From: Hymenopellis radicata
Lineage: Eukaryota > Basidiomycota > Agaricomycetes > Agaricales > Physalacriaceae
Length of the DNA stretch: 42,285 nt
Reading direction: 5' to 3'
NCBI GenBank assembly: GCA_015501595.1
Contig: JADNRX010000447.1
Coordinates: 1 to 42,285, forward strand
Of this stretch, positions 21,293-32,100 are shown piece by piece (position 1 is the stretch's first letter; each line of letters begins with the position of its first letter). The notes below the pieces were generated by a model. It was not told the DNA's origin, did not search any database, and saw only the letters and a list, made by a program, of their open reading frames with translations. The translations under genes and the position numbers were made by a program.

Positions 21293-24200
21293 TCAATCTG
21301 CGTCAGCGCACAACTCGAGAGGCAGATCCAGAGCTGACAGCTTGATCTTCCTCCACGAAGTAGTCCAACCGTCCTGAACAATGTTTATTCCTCGAAGAAT
21401 GTCAGTGCGACGCGGGGCATAGCGTTGTCGGTCATCCGAATTGCGATAGTACGCCCGGAACATGGCTCCAAATTGACTAGGCGTGCGAGATATAGCGTCA
21501 TGAGGCTGCTCTAGCTCTCTCCAGATTTGCCGGAATACTTGGTCGCACGTGTAAGACCATACACCTGCGAAATCCGAGCCACCAATCTTAGGCCAAGCCT
21601 GCTTCATGAATTCTTCCATCAAGTACTCGGGGGCCAGATGAAGCGAAGGTGATCACAGTCCTTGTCGTTCCGAACAACGTCCATTCGGCCCCAGAGGACA
21701 ATCTCTTCTTCGTTGGTCAAGTCGTCGCCGATGAGCACTAGTTCAGAGTCCGCTCGGCTGTCGACATAACCAGAGACGTGCCGCGTAACGTTGATTGAAG
21801 GTCCTTGGAAAATGAGGTGAACTAACTCTGGAGCGGTGAGTAAAGCGATACGGGCTAAATTGCCGCCACGCTCGATCATAGCCCTCGCACCGTGGGGCGA
21901 TCGAATGATGGTACCTGCTTTTAAGAACCAGTCGTCGGCCATCTCTCGTCCTCCACGACTCCAAGCGCAAGGTATGACTCTAGCTGAAGACGATTTCCCA
22001 CTGAAATGACGGTCTAATCCTGTCAACTCGCGTACTTCTGGGGTCCACTGACGATATTCCCCTACGTCGTACATCAAGCGATAGCCGATTCCGTAGGTGG
22101 TCATCTTTTGCAGGAGCTTCTCGGTTGATGCGTCTCCGGGATATTGTAGCGCGAAATACCGCAGATAGGCTTCTTGCATAGGAGATAAGACCAGATATCC
22201 GTATTTCTTGACGACTTTGGAGAGGAAGTAGTTCTGAATCGAGACGTGACTGTTCGGCCTGACAGGTACGCACTTCCATCCCCAGATGAGCAGGTTGAAG
22301 GCCGCTCGGTAGCGTTTGAAAGTCAGGTTAGGTTAGGTCTTTGGACCTTACCTACCGTGACCGTTGACCGCGCCCCGCAGGGGAAATTTTTTTTTGGCCT
22401 AACCGGTGACCGTAACCGCGGTCTGACCGTAACCGGCCCATAACTGCGGTCTTTAGACCAGTTAGTGACCGGTCTAACTGGTCTCCGGTCAGACCGGTCA
22501 CTGACTGGTAATGACCGGTCATGACCGGTCTTCGACTGCAATAAAAGTACGTAGCAAGGCTTTACGACTAGAGCAAGCCTGCAGCTGAGGATGATACACA
22601 ACTCAATGCATGGATTGAGACAGTGCACTGATCCCGGGATACTGTACTATTTCGACCTTATCTTCGCATAATGCATAACGGAGGCCTGTGAAATGAAGAG
22701 TTGAGGGTACCATAATGCATAACGGCCAAAATTGGGCCTCAGGTAAGCCCCAAAAAGGAAATTTTTTAGCACAGCGGCATCAGCCGCCGCTCCCGCCTGC
22801 CCATATAAGGAAATTGGACCCTGAATGAAGAGTAACATCTGTGAAGAGTATGCATAACGCATAACGCCCCATGAAGACAAGGTCGAAATAGTACAGTACT
22901 CGGGAGGTCCACAGTGGCTTGTTCGTGCCTTCGGCGCATACCTGTGCTAAATAGCACGGGTTGCATGCCGTAGTGCACGATCACCCCCCACACCTCCCGT
23001 CGATACAACATTGTGAGCAACGTTGCATAGCCGCGAGGTAGTGAGGGATGAGGATGAGAGAGGGGGAAGAAAATGATATTTTGTGGTGGTGGGATACGCG
23101 CGGCCTCGTTCGAGGGCTTACACGTCCTGCGGGCCAACATAGTCGTCGTCGTCGTTGGCTGCCCTTTTGAGGGGTGCTCAGGTGGATGTTGGCCCGTTGC
23201 TAGGGCGTCGTGGCCCTAGCAACGGCCTTCCAGTTGTCCTAGCGGGGCATACAGCAGCTCCAGCAGGTGCCGAGATTGAAATGCGCACCTTTGTGACGCC
23301 GCCCGTCAGCAGACAGCGCGGCGTCGCGTTCCCGAGTCAACCAGGGGTCCATCAACATTGTCAAGGAATTGCGGCCTCGTTGGAGGGCTTACGCGTCCGG
23401 CGGGGCCGCCGGGGCTCTTCAAGCCCGCAAACACAGTCAAATCGCAGGGAGACGACATAAAGTCGGTCTCCGTGATGATGTGCGACGACTCAGAGTCGGT
23501 CGCGAGAGAGGTGATGATGGTGAGAAGAGAAGAGAGCGACCCCGAACAGTGTTCGATCACTGTCCGGGTTGTTCGGATCGGGCATCCGATCGTGAACGGA
23601 ACGAGCTCGTCAACGCTCGGGACAGCGACGACGGACTCGGAGTGGAGATATAAGTATCGGAATCTACTATAGTAATGGTGTCACATATATCTACGCTTAA
23701 TTTGTGGTGTTACATTTGCTGTAGAGCCTAGAAATTCCTTACATGGCAAGTATACCATCAGGTATACGTTGAGATCACGTCCTCCAGCATGAGAAACCTC
23801 TTCTGTCGAAGATGAGGAAGAGGCTAAAAGATTGACAATAGTATATATATGGACAAGTACGCATCTGCATGAATATTAGGACCACTGAGTTACTGTTTGA
23901 GATATCCAAGATGCAGTATCATTGTTTATAGTATGAGTATCATATTCTCGTAGGCCAAAAACTAGCCAAAAAATAAAAGATGCCAAAATATGGTAGGAAC
24001 ACATCCTACAATATTTGAAGGCCTCAATCGTCGCCGTTATCGTGCTGGAGCTCGCAGAAGTCATTAAAATCACTCGGACCGATCATCCGAGTGGTGATCG
24101 AGACACTTTTTCGTGCTCGATCTCTCCCTAAAACCACCACCATCTCACGACGCCTGGACGCCGACGACTCGACCATGGGACGCGGGTCTTCCAGGCGTCG

Positions 24201-27200
24201 TTCTCCTTCATTCTATCTCTTTTTACCGCTTTTTTCTTGGATTCGCGGGCTTGAAGAGCCCCGGCGGCCCCGCAGGACGCGTAAGCCCTCAATCGAGGCT
24301 GCAGATATCCCAAGACGATGATGGAGACTCATTTTGACTAGAGGGCTTGACGACTTGACGCCGCGCTGTCTGCTGACAGCGCGGTGTCATCAAGGTGCGT
24401 GTTTTTTACTGTATTTAACAGCTGCCTGACTTTCCAGAGCAGGATCACGACAACCACGACCATGATTCCAACCCAACGACGATTACGGGACCATGACGAC
24501 GACAACGATACGTCCCCACCCCCCAGCATAACCACCCACCACAACCTCATCACCATAGAGATCACCACGAGTCCTGACTCGAGTCGATTCGTGACTCATC
24601 AGGCGAGTACTCATGGGGGTCAAAGGCTGTTCATGACTCTTGCATGACTCGAGTCCCCCTGACTCACGAGTCGAGTCGAGTCGAGTATTTGACCCTGCGA
24701 GTCCGAGTTGATTCACGAGTACTCCCCAGACTCATCTAGTATATTGCTGTAGTTAAACCTTATTTAAGCTATTTAGCAGATATTTTCATTGATTCATGTG
24801 TTCATGCACGAGTCAACACGAGTCAGGACACGAGTCAGATATTAGCCTTAGGCTGTTCATGACTCTCACCTGACTCGAGTCCCCCTGACTCACGAGTCGA
24901 GTCGAGTCGAGTATTTGACCCTGCGAGTCCGAGTTGATTCACGAGTACTCTCCAGACTCATGCGACTCGTGGTGATCTCTACATCACCACGAGGAGAACA
25001 GCGCCGCCGCGAGCGTGACTTCAGCTCCACGCCGCCAACCACTATTCACCGCTGCCACTACGATGATTCGGATCTGTGGAAGACCACGATCACGGTGCGG
25101 GCATAAACACGCCCAGTGACAACGGCTCGGAAACACGGCGATGGCGTCTCGAGGTTCGCGGGGGCACCTGACCACGCTGTCTGCTGGCAGGTGTCGTCAA
25201 CGTCGTCACTACGACAACGACGCCACCACAACCTTGCCAATCCCTTTCGTCCTCCCTCATTGTCTTGCGGTGGTGAGACGTTATTTTTAGAGACCTCAAC
25301 GAGTCACCGAGTCACCGAGTCATCTGGTGACTCGACTCGCCTCGGGCACGTCGGCGTTCGGACTCGCGTGACTCGCGAGTCACGTAGTCACGAGTCCGGT
25401 CGCGAGTCTGAGTATGGCTCTGCTGACTGCGAGTCATCATATGATGACTCGCAAATATTTAGCTATGTAATTTATCTTAATTTACAAATTTTTGCCAACT
25501 CAAACGGACCCTTGCGTGGCTCAAACGAGCTATACGCAACAATTTCGCCAGATCCAGCGACTCGGGCTGAGTCCCGAAGCGACGCGTAAGCGTCTGATCG
25601 GGTGATATCTCTGTACCTCTTACCACCACCACGACCACCTGGGGAGCGACGATTGTCGCCCCCGCTGCTCTGACGATTGTCAGGCAGCCCGTGGGGTGTG
25701 TCTTTGGCCTCGGCTTTGTGCCGGGCCTGCTGCTGCTGGCTCTGCGCTAGCAGCAGAGCTGGAGCACGACTCGGACACTCGTTGCTCGACTTCAGGTCGG
25801 CGACGACGCTATCGGCGCTCGACTTCAAGTCGGCGCCGACATGACCGACGCTCGACTTTGAGTCGGCGTCGATAGGACGCGTAAGCCCCGCAAACGGGCA
25901 GCACACGATCCAATCACTGGATTGCCGACACCAACTGGATTGCGGTGCCGACGATGGATGAGGATGAGGATGACGACGACGACGACACGATGATGATGCG
26001 ATGAGGAGGGGGATGCGATGCGATGAGGCGGATGACGCGAGATGGACGCGACGACGAGTCGTTCGGAGTCGACCACCACCACCACCACCACCATCCTCCA
26101 CCACCACCACTATCCTTCCACCCCCACCCCCACCATCCTTCCACCATCACCCCCACCATACCCTCATGCCCAGCTGACTGTCCCCGTGCCATTGCCCGGG
26201 GATGCTCGCTGCACATGAATACTTGGGGGTGTATGGACTCGCGAGTACTCGTGAGTATCCGAGATGACTCGGACTCATGGTGAGTACTCGCGAGTGGACT
26301 CGCGATGACTCACGAGTCATCGCGAGTCGAGTCCGACGCGAGTCTGAACTGGACTTCTTTTTGCATGGGTACCCGCGTCACGAGTCGCGAGTCTGACTCG
26401 CGTTGGACTCGTTGAGGTCTCTAGTTATTTTACGTCTCACCTTCGGGAGGCGTGAGTGGATTCTCGTGCTTTACGAAAAGCTTCCCGTGCTATTTAGCTC
26501 GGGTATGCTCGTAAAGCACGAACAAAAATGACCATTAATCAGTTATCTGTTAAAACAGTATGGGTGAGTATACGGCTAGTGCGGATCTGTGTTTTTTTTT
26601 TTTTGCAGCATACTGCATAGGCTACGTGTCGTGGGATCTAAAATTTTGAAATGAATATGACCTCTTGGTGCAATCGGTATATTGGCTGTTCATACATTCT
26701 ATGATCTAGGTCGGACTCCCGGGTTCAATTCCCCTGGGGTCCGTTTTGTCCAGGCTCATTGGTTGGCACCGGTTACTGACCGGTTTGACCGGTTAGTGGT
26801 CGGTTATCAGCAGTTATTCATATTTTCATTTTGCCATGACTGTTGACCGTGACCGGTCACTGACTGTAACCACAGTCATTTCCTACAGCGGTTATGTGCG
26901 GTTAGGTTAGGTCTGGTTAACAGTCTTTCAACGGTTACAAGACCTGACTTTCAAACGCTACCGCTCGGGCAGAGAGAGGTACCCGTACCCAGTCCTCGGG
27001 GTCAACTTCTTCGCTAGCCGGAGCCCAGTGTACGTACTCGTTGGATAGAACGAAACCTGCGGGCACGTTGTAAGGCGCTGGTCCATAGTTTAGGCTCAGA
27101 GATCGTTGCCCTTGGGGAATGAATTCGTCTAGTGTTACGGGCTTGTAATCGTCCTTGACTGAACGAGCATCTAGATACTCCTCCTCGCTGACATGCGAAA

Positions 27201-28917
27201 AGTCAGGGGATACGTCACGTCCTCCGGGAGCGTTATGAATTGGAGCAGACTCTGGCTCCTCTTCCCTTTCATCCTCGCTTGGTTCCTCGGCTTCCTGGAT
27301 CGAGGTCGAAGAATCAGAAAGTCGATCCATTAACGTCTGATCCTGTCTGAAGCGCTTAGATTGCTCGCCCTCCGCTACGTCTTTTCCCTTCCTCTTGGCT
27401 AGAAGGGGAGGAGTAATAACTGACATTCTTTCAGCCAGACTCATACCTCTCGTCACTGATGCAGCAGTTCCGAGCTGTTGAATTCCTGCCAAGTTCGAGA
27501 GCATGGTGTTGGTGCTGTAGGAATCTCCTTGATGTGAACGCCGTAAGTATCGCGGGGTCATATCGAACATGTGGATGGGTAAGGAGAGTTGTCGGGTGGT
27601 ATCGGCAGCAATCCAATCCCCAACGCCATACATCTGTCCTGGCGAAGGAGCGTTCGTCCAACGGAAAACTTCACGAGCTAGACGGTTACTGGGGTAAGGC
27701 TGGAATTCGTTCATCCGGTCGATGGCTTTTTGAATCATCCGACGATCCTGACGACTATCCACCTCCTCTCTCCAATTGCCCAACCAGCGCCATGTCAAGA
27801 ACTCGACTTGCTGTCTGCCTGGATTGGCGTCTTCGATTCCTGTTCTTTTCGGCAAGACGCGGTAATCGAACCAGTACTTCAGCGCCATCCAGTAGTAGCG
27901 ACTAAGAGTAATCGGTTTCCAGCCGGGGGCCTCGATAGCGTAGACGTAGGCTCCAGGCTCGATGAATTCGGCGTCGCGTAGATTCCGGGGGAACGGAACT
28001 TTGACACGGGGTCGTAGCAGAAGGTCCAGTTGCTGGACTAGGAACCATTGTCGAACTAACGAAGCGGGGGGTTCGAAGCCGTCTAACGATCCTTGAATGT
28101 TCTGGTAAGCTCTTACTTCCTCATATAAGTCGATGTCAAATTTGGCAGCTACTTCGGGAGAAGCTTCGTGAGGGATGTTATGGACTAGGATGGATACGTC
28201 GCATCGAGTCCAGAGATCCATATTGATGGACGCGTAGTCTCTCGCGATGTCGATGATAAATCCCCGGACATGGTCAACTTGGTCGGCGACAGCTTCGACC
28301 ATCGCGATGATGTCGCTCGCGATATTTTTGTCCCAGCCGGGTAGAGTGCGGAACCACACGATGTATCCTAGGACCTCGAGTAGATGACATTTGAGTCGGA
28401 AGTGCGACAGGTTTAACCCGTGTTGAGTGGGGAAGGTTCGGTCGAGCTCGTCGTACACGTATGAATCTGGGAACGGTGCATTCTCAGGGCAACCTATACT
28501 CCTCTTCAGCACCTCCAGCACTCTAGACCACTTGCCGCCCTCTTGCTTGCCTAAGGCGGCGAGATCACGATCGAGTCTAAACTCCTCGGGATCGCCTTCA
28601 TCATCAGCGAGAGCTGGCTGGGTCAAACGCGTGATCCACGGTCCGTTGCTCTGTCCTGCGTCAAACGTGATAGGGATCCACCCTCGCCAGTGCCTGGTAG
28701 TATCCCACTTCGCTGGAGTAAACAACCCGACGTATTCCGCACTGTTGTCAAAGAACTGGGGCGAAGGAAGGAGATCAAGGAAATCCACAGTGGACATAAC
28801 ATCAATGGGCACTTCGTTTCTTGAACCCAAGTATCCGGTGAACGCAGTACCATCGTACTCATAACGCTGAAGATTTCGAACTTTGCCATCAATCGTAGTG
28901 AATAAAAAAGGATCCAT
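21293..28917 (-). CDS. retrotransposon ORF3, unknown function, split by a 4.66-kb insertion
   Basis: Starts MDPFLFTTIDGKVRNL at 28917, 212 nt after the Pol stop. It runs open for 652 codons to 26963, meets the inserted element, and continues in the same frame from 22303 down to a stop at 21293. Joining across the GCTC duplication keeps the frame (VPLSARA then AFNLLIW). One base is missing in the C5 run near 21630, between DHLRFIWPP and EYLMEEF. Total about 990 codons. I recognise no domain: no signal peptide or clear membrane helix, so it is not an envelope protein. The middle has a basic bipartite stretch (KRKGK...KRFR), possibly nuclear-localising, then a long acidic Ser/Glu-rich segment. 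Trp-rich blocks elsewhere suggest a folded protein. Its place between pol and the polypurine tract is the env position. Confidence 0.75.
22642..22896. mobile_element. TA-flanked MITE, copy 3 (255 bp)
   Basis: TIRs CTGTACTATTTCGACCTT and the complement of CTGTACTATTTCGACCTT (18 bp, perfect), flanked by TA (22640-22641, 22897-22898). Three internal (C)ATAA(T/C)GCATAACG motifs and a core with CCGCCGCTCCCGCC and AAGGAAATTGGACC match the plan of copies 1 and 2. Confidence 0.85.
23284..24399. repeat. large inverted-repeat element (about 1.1 kb)
   Basis: CGCACCTT at 23284 pairs with AAGGTGCG ending at 24399. The arms include GTCAGCAGACAGCGCGGCGTC and, further in, a 55-60 bp block (23369-23427 against 24247-24302) with GGGGCTCTTCAAGCCCGC. 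No flanking duplication was found. Diverged pieces of the same arms recur at 23100-23136 and 25160-25200, so this is a dispersed repeat. No coding content is supported. Confidence 0.7.
24556..24981. mobile_element. hAT-type MITE A (426 bp)
   Basis: TIRs TAGAGATCACCACGAGTC and its perfect inverted copy, flanked by the 8-bp duplication CATCACCA (24548-24555, 24982-24989). Subterminal ACTCGAGTCACGAGTC motifs are dense. Inside, a segment of about 112 bp starting AGGCTGTTCATGACTC occurs twice in direct orientation (24624-24735 and 24850-24962) with very few differences. TIR start YARNG and 8-bp duplication fit the hAT superfamily. Related to element B. Confidence 0.88.
25288..26423. mobile_element. 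hAT-type non-autonomous element B (1,136 bp)
   Basis: TIRs TAGAGACCTCAACGAGTC and its inverted copy, flanked by the 8-bp duplication GTTATTTT (25280-25287, 26424-26431). The TIR matches element A at 14 of 18 positions and both share ACTCG(C/A)GAGT-rich subterminal arrays (25305-25450, 26235-26410). The interior has GAT/GAC (25944-26040) and CCA/CCC (26080-26165) trinucleotide arrays that create long but meaningless ORFs. The target site lay in a palindrome, GGTGAGACGT...ACGTCTCACC. Confidence 0.88.
26659..26742 (+). tRNA. tRNA-like sequence, possibly a pseudogene or SINE head
   Basis: A B box GGTTCAATTCC (26722-26732) and an A box-like TGGTGCAATCGG (26666-26677) are spaced as in tRNA genes. 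GACCTC at the 5' end pairs with GGGGTC at the 3' end, and an oligo-T (26744-26747) follows as a Pol III terminator. I could not fold a proper anticodon arm in the 45 nt between, so identity is not assigned. It lies inside the GGTAGCG element, so it may be a captured tRNA or a tRNA-derived SINE. Confidence 0.4.
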
Positions 28918-29128
28918 TAATGATTCAACCCGGAAACCGTGGATGAACCACTACAACTCTTTGTCTCGGGAGGAATGGACAACGTCCTGCGCTCCTTAAA
29001 CGAAAGCTGGGATGTGGTAGGAAGCAAGAAGTGATCAGAGGGAATCCGGAATCGAGGTAAAAAAGAATAACATGCGTAAATAGATGGCGTGATAAGGCGT
29101 AACTGGTCATCCGATCATAATGAATTCA

Positions 29129-32100
29129 TTAAAGGCGGTTAGCGGTCCGGTATTCGCGAAGAATCTCCGACGCGTTGCGTAACTGAGTGGCGGTCTTCCA
29201 GGAGTCGAATTGTGGACCACGGTGCTTCCATCGTACCAAGTATTGGATGCCTCGTGATGTCGTTCGGTGATTTACTATTTCCTGTATCTCGTCCTCCTCA
29301 ATCTCCGGACGATGATCCCGAGTACCCTTCAAAATTGTGCGTCCGCTATTCATGAATTCGTCCTCGTAATAGCGTCGTAAATGTGAAATGTTGAAGATGG
29401 GGCTTCCAGGGTAACGACTGTTTAACCGGAGTCTGAAAGTGGTTGGAGAAACTTTCTCTGTGATCTCAAAAGGTCCAATCCATCGCTGGGTGAACTTCGC
29501 GCCCTTGCCTTTACTTTCCACCCATTCCAAGGCGTGCGGGTTCACGAGCACTTTCCCACCTACGAATAATTCGTCGGCAGGTTTCCTTCCTCTGTTGTAG
29601 TACTTCGCCTGCATGGCTTGACTATGGGCTATAGCTTGTCGAGCCGCCTGACGATGGAACACCACTGCGTCTTCAAAGTCCTTCGTTCCGCGCACGTTCT
29701 GTGATTCCTCGTTCCTCTCACCGGCAGGATGGTTCACGTCAAATGGAGATCGTGGCTGGTAGCTGTACAACATCATAAATGGAGAAGTACCCGTCGATGA
29801 ATGCAGGTGCGAGTTGTATGCAAATTCCAACAGAGATAGCCATTTTGACCATGATGACTTGTCTTTAGCGACGTACGCTCTCAACATAGTCTCCAGCAAC
29901 CGATTAACAATTTCTGTTTGACCGTCATGCTGCGGGTGACGCGCCGCCGACATCGCTAGGCGCAACTTCAGCTTCTTAGCAATAGCTTTCCAGAAATCGG
30001 CTGTCCATCTAGGATCTCGGTCGGAAATCATGCTCCCTGGAACCCCGTACTTGCACACGACTTTCTCGATGAACAATGTCGCGAATTCCTCTGTCGTTAT
30101 GCCGGTGGTCGTTGGAATAAACGATGCGTGTTTCGTGAGTGGTCCACAACTACCAGGATCGCGTTGTAACCCTCGGAGATTGGCAAGTCCACGATGAAAT
30201 CGAGAGACACGCTGTCGTACGGACTCTGCGGTATTGGATTGGAGGAGAGGTAACCGAATTTCGAAAAATTTGTGTCCTTCGTCTTCTGACAAACATCGCA
30301 GGTTCTGCAAAATGCTAAGATGTCCGCCTTCATGCGCTTCCAGTAAAATCGAGACGACAGTTTATACCAGAGACTTTCCATTCCCAGGTGAGCATGTTCC
30401 ATCGCACTCTCGTGGGCTTCCACCAGTAGGGCTCGCCTCAAGCTCCGTGGTACGCACAGACGTGGTTGATAGTCCGCATCGGCAAAGAACAACAACCCAT
30501 CAGCATCCTTAAAGAACCGGTTGCTTGGAATCCATCGGTCCGCCGATCCTGCTGCTTCCCGCCATGTACGACTCAGTATAGGATCCTCGTCGTAAGCTGC
30601 TAACCACTTGTTCAGTTCGTCCTTCGATATAGATATCAGCAGCTTCGGGCGTTCGTCCATGCCATGCCACAGTTCTTCCGCTATTTCTTTAGCAGGGATG
30701 GTTGTCTCCTCCTCCGATTCTGAGTGCGTATTCATGTTTGACCTCCTGTACTCATCACCCCGAAATCCTGCAGAATTCCTAGCCCTGTTTGCAGCTCGGC
30801 TTTCTTGGAACGCGTGACGACATGTACTTCCGCAAATTTCGCCAAGTCAGCCAAAGAAACTTCGTTTACCCGGAGCGCTGGTGTCGCCGTTTCTTGGGAA
30901 GCCGCCAAATCGGTGTCCAGATGAATGGTCGGACCTACATCTGCTAGCGGTGATACCTGGAAAGGAGGTTGTCTCGGGAGGCGTGATAACGGGTCTACAT
31001 TGGAATGTACTCGTCCGGGCCGGTGTATAATCTCGAGTCCTGGTGCGTATGCAGAAAAAACCGTTCCCCAGGATGCGAGGCGTCGGTTAGAGTTTTCGTA
31101 CGTCTTTGCCCACTGTAATGCGGCGTGGTCGGTTACTAAGATCACGTTCGCACCCTCTAAGTAAGGCTGAAATTTAATCAGACCCTCTTTGGCAGCTAAT
31201 GCCTCTCTTTCCGTTGCCGAATACCTGGACTCAGCTCCCCGAAACCGTCTTGAGTAGTATGCTATGACACGTTCCGCCCAGATCTCAGTGCTGTCTAAGG
31301 TCTCGCCCCATTCTTGACTGTAGTCCGTCTGGTCGTTCTGTGATTTCAGTGGCGTGAATAGACGCGGAACTGGTTCACCCGCATCGTAGGCTTGTTTCAA
31401 CTTCTCGTAAGCTTTCGTATTGCGAAGTTCTTCCACCCGAATTTTCTGAACCTGCTGTAAGGCGCAACCCAGGGCGAAGTCAGACGCGTCTGAATACAAG
31501 CGATATGGACGATCTTCGTCATGATGGGCTAGCACAGGTGCTGAGGCTAAGGCTTGTTTGACCGACTCAAAGGCTCGCTCTTCTTCTTCTCCCCATTTCC
31601 ATGGTACGCCCTTCTTTAGTAATTCAAAAAGAGGCGTACAACGATCGGCGAAGAAAGGTATAAAAGCGGTGAAGTAGACGGCCATTCCGATGAAGATCTG
31701 TAAGTCGGCCACTCGACGAGGAGCTTCCAGCTGCATAATGGCTTCCACTTTCTGTTGATGAGTGGCTAAACCTAGTCGGGTTACTTTGTGACCCAGTAGC
31801 TGGATACTGTCGTAGAATAAGTGACATTTCTTAGGTGACAAAGTTACGCCAGCAGAGCGAATGGCCGTTAGGACACGATCTAGATGCACGAGATGCTCTT
31901 CATACGATTTCGAATAGATCACGATGTCGTCGATGTATACCAGGCAAAAACTCCACAGGAATGGTGACAGGATCCCCTGCATTAACCTCTGGAAAATTGC
32001 GGGACCGTTCCGTAGACCAAATGGCATCCGCTTAAATTGAAACAGGCCTCGATGCGTCCGGAAAGCAGTCTTGGGAATGTCCTCTACGTCCATGTCGAGT

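Larger units (their letters stand above)
22919..26525. mobile_element. nested element with long imperfect TIRs (TTGTTCGTGC...)
   Basis: The left end 22919-22995 and the reverse complement of 26525-26450 align over about 75 bp, sharing TTGTTCGTGC, GCATACC, GCTAAATAGCACGGG, GCACGA and a CCTCCCG block. This defines an element nested in the GGTAGCG element, directly right of MITE copy 3. A target duplication was not evident. Its interior is filled by the inverted-repeat block at 23284-24399 and two hAT elements. No ORF is convincing. Confidence 0.6.
22308..26962. mobile_element. TIR element inserted in ORF3 (4,655 bp), no transposase seen
   Basis: Both ends carry the 21-bp perfect TIR beginning GGTAGCGTTTGAAAGTC, flanked by GCTC on each side (22304-22307, 26963-26966; a 5-bp CGCTC reading is also possible). 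Removing it restores ORF3 in frame. Subterminal zones at 22330-22530 and 26760-26930 are full of ACCGGT, GACCGGTCA and GGTTAGGTTAGG motifs, likely transposase-binding repeats. The interior is made of other nested repeats rather than a coding region. A 4-5 bp duplication with GG-start TIRs does not match hAT (8 bp) or mariner (TA); I do not assign a superfamily. Confidence 0.85.

Noticed and set aside
22246..22443. Plus-strand ORF spanning the left end of the ORF3 insertion
   Set aside because: It is antisense to ORF3 and crosses the transposon border; the SVAFESQV string it shares with the ORF3 end is just the TIR being translated.
25472..26216. Long minus-strand ORFs rich in Gly, Ser, Arg and Val
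   Set aside because: They arise from trinucleotide arrays inside hAT element B and overlap each other in different frames.
21293..28917. ORF3 as an envelope gene
   Set aside because: Position fits, but there is no signal peptide, transmembrane anchor or fusion-like segment visible.
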